In this document: positions 35,362-36,716 of the stretch, piece after piece
How the letters are laid out: every line of letters starts with the position of its first letter
Position numbering within the stretch: the stretch's first letter is position 1
Assembly: GCF_003862495.1 (NCBI RefSeq)
Contig: NZ_RRCH01000032.1
Coordinates: 1 to 36,716, forward strand
DNA length: 36,716 nt
DNA from: Halocatena pleomorpha
GTDB lineage: Archaea > Halobacteriota > Halobacteria > Halobacteriales > Haloarculaceae
Direction of reading: 5' to 3'
Made by a program: the position numbers and the translations under genes
Notes under the pieces: generated by a model
Databases searched by the model: none
What the model saw: only the letters and a program-made list of their open reading frames with translations
What the model was told of the DNA's origin: nothing

Positions 35362-36498
35362 TTAGCCACCGTGAGAAATATAATCCGGTAGTGTGAGGAA
35401 AATCTGATCCTGATGCAGTATATCCTCAACCATCTGTGCATCCATACCGTGCTCTAGATCATGCTCGATGAGTTGGTAGATATCGACAGTAGTGAGGATC
35501 TTATAGCCACGCTGTTCAATATATTTCATAGCATTCGACGATACAATATCTTCGCGATCATTCGGGGAATCATTAATTGACCCATTAGGAATTAGGAGTC
35601 CGTCTGTCGATTCATAATCTCCTTCCTCTAGCACATTACCAACCCAATTGTCCAATTGTCTTGCTTTATCAAGTCCTACCTCATTAGTTGTACCAGTGAT
35701 CTCTAAAGCAAACGCTGTCTCATCAGTTTCTATGATGCCGTCACGCTTTCCAGGTATCTCTTCGCCAACTGTGAGCCCAAGCTCGCGGAGGGCCTTCGGA
35801 ACGATCCGTTCTAACTGGTTGTCGCCTTCATAGAGGAGGTTTTTGTATCCCTCCAATGTTTTCAACTCGTCTTTCAAATCGTCGATTTTAGTTTGGTGCT
35901 GGGCTATAGTTTGCTCAATATTCGTCTCACCTGGCAATGAGCATTCAGACAGCCATTCTGGTGGAGACCGCCCTCCAACACCAGCGTCAATGCCATATAC
36001 ATTCCCTAGTGTTTTTCTCACGAATTCTGAATATGTTTGATTATCTTTTGAAGGGATTAAATATACACCGCCTTCATCTTCTTCTTTATGCCTGATTACA
36101 ACCGCTATAGATTCCTCACTTCTGTTTGTCGCAATATGATGTCTTGTATAATCTTCATCAGACTTCATAAGAAACCTCATAGCAAATGTAAAGCTAGAGT
36201 TGAAATGCCATTCCCAGCCGGACTCAATATCTCTGATATATTCGCCACCTATTTCCTCATGCAAAACCATTCTAAATGGTAACCAATCAAATAGATTGAT
36301 TTCCTCTACAAATTGAGGTGAGATGCGATTGGAAGGAGGACCAATTAGATACTTATTCGAAATTTTATTATAATTAATATACTTAGACACTGTATTAGTT
36401 TTTAAATGGTTAGGACAACATACTATTATATCTCTTTCTGTTTTAATATATTTTTTAACCATTGAATGATATGGGAACTTAACTCCTATACGCTCCAT
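35362..36498 (-). CDS. restriction-endonuclease-like protein (AT-rich)
   Basis: A 378-residue frame. The C-terminal third looks like a PD-(D/E)XK core: ERIVPKALRELGLTVGEEIP, KRDGIIETDETAFALEITGT, then GLDKARQLDNWVGNVLEEGD and DGLLIPNGSIND. The acidic D and E residues are in place, but the usual ExK lysine is a threonine (EIT), so catalysis is uncertain. A short coiled coil (IEQTIAQHQTKIDDLKDELK) precedes it. The gene and its flanks are clearly more AT-rich than the backbone, indicating transfer. The N-terminus probably continues in another frame at 36486-36641. Confidence 0.6.
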   Translation of the reverse strand: MERIGVKFPYHSMVKKYIKTERDIIVCCPNHLKTNTVSKYINYNKISNKYLIGPPSNRISPQFVEEINLFDWLPFRMVLHEEIGGEYIRDIESGWEWHFNSSFTFAMRFLMKSDEDYTRHHIATNRSEESIAVVIRHKEEDEGGVYLIPSKDNQTYSEFVRKTLGNVYGIDAGVGGRSPPEWLSECSLPGETNIEQTIAQHQTKIDDLKDELKTLEGYKNLLYEGDNQLERIVPKALRELGLTVGEEIPGKRDGIIETDETAFALEITGTTNEVGLDKARQLDNWVGNVLEEGDYESTDGLLIPNGSINDSPNDREDIVSSNAMKYIEQRGYKILTTVDIYQLIEHDLEHGMDAQMVEDILHQDQIFLTLPDYISHGG

Positions 36499-36641
36499 AT
36501 TTGGATGGTAGAGACACTTTTTTCCGATAGTTTATCAAGATTGATGAATGTGATATCATAATCAGTGAAATTAGAAAATTCTGACCATCTAACAGACCTA
36601 TCGACAAAGGGAAGATTTCCACCTTTGGAAAGAATTCGCAT
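36486..36641 (-). pseudogene. 51-codon frame, probable N-terminus of the nuclease-like gene
   Basis: From an ATG at 36641 it reads MRILSKGGNLPFVDRSVRWS then FTDYDITFINLDKLSEKSVS and stops at a TAG that overlaps the start of the 378-codon frame by 13 bases. It reads as the natural beginning of a longer protein that shifts frame by one base near 36498 (ACCATCCAAATATGGAG). A separate small coupled gene is the alternative. Confidence 0.5.
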
Positions 36642-36716
36642 ACTACTAGCATGTTTATAATCTACTATATAGCTATCGAATAGTTATGTGATAAAGATAA
36701 TATACTGTTGTATTAT

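Overview
The window looks like part of a haloarchaeal megaplasmid or secondary replicon. Evidence: an Orc1/Cdc6 initiator beside a repeat-flanked AT-rich origin, haloarchaeal-style acidic proteins, leaderless or short-leader TATA promoters, a ParA module with iterons, a TraD/VirD4-type ATPase, PIN and DUF5615/DUF433 toxin-antitoxin genes, and many decayed recombinase and transposase pieces. No organism name can be assigned from sequence alone.

Layout. (1) 1-1658: replication origin (three ORB-like repeats, AT-rich unwinding region, palindrome) and orc1/cdc6. (2) 2019-5637: a DUF3006-like small protein, a ComEC-type metallo-beta-lactamase-fold hydrolase, a 55-residue membrane peptide and a TraD/VirD4-like coupling ATPase. 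(3) 5846-6894: PIN protein and winged-helix partner. (4) 6963-8923: a ~183 bp repeat, an XerC/D-type recombinase cut by an in-frame TAG just before its expected catalytic tyrosine, and a decayed ORF. (5) 9006-11477: an AT-rich DUF262+DUF1524 nuclease of the GmrSD/SspE type. (6) 11701-12172: a relic of the 3' end of the TraD-like gene. (7) 12484-24445, all on the minus strand: a DNA phosphorothioation defence island. dndC-dndD-dndE-dndA makes the sulfur modification. A second four-gene operon (PLD+SF2 helicase, a 51-aa protein, an SMC-like ATPase, a 147-aa protein) matches the archaeal PbeABCD effector set. A winged-helix regulator lies upstream, and a decayed second cysteine desulfurase sits between the two operons. 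(8) 24446-26743: transposase and ORF debris. (9) 26744-29404: an acidic protein with homing-endonuclease-associated repeats (frameshifted) and a PD-(D/E)XK nuclease, a candidate two-gene defence module. (10) 29843-30025: second copy of the ~183 bp repeat, in the same orientation as the first. (11) 30511-34376: small membrane protein, iterons with parA and a partner gene, a DUF5615 toxin with a damaged DUF433 antitoxin, a TAG-interrupted membrane protein, an unknown gene and a 33-aa zinc ribbon. (12) 34909-36716: a serine-recombinase relic and an AT-rich, apparently frameshifted nuclease-like gene.

How it fits together: replication, partition and conjugation-like genes form the plasmid backbone. 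A defence island with two phosphorothioation operons plus two or three further nuclease genes lies inside it. The island is bracketed by a direct repeat whose left copy abuts a recombinase gene, which suggests integration, or recombination between two similar loci, followed by decay of the mobility genes. The classical dndB repressor and dndFGH restriction genes are not seen, so the PT system here appears to be the DndCDEA-PbeABCD type.
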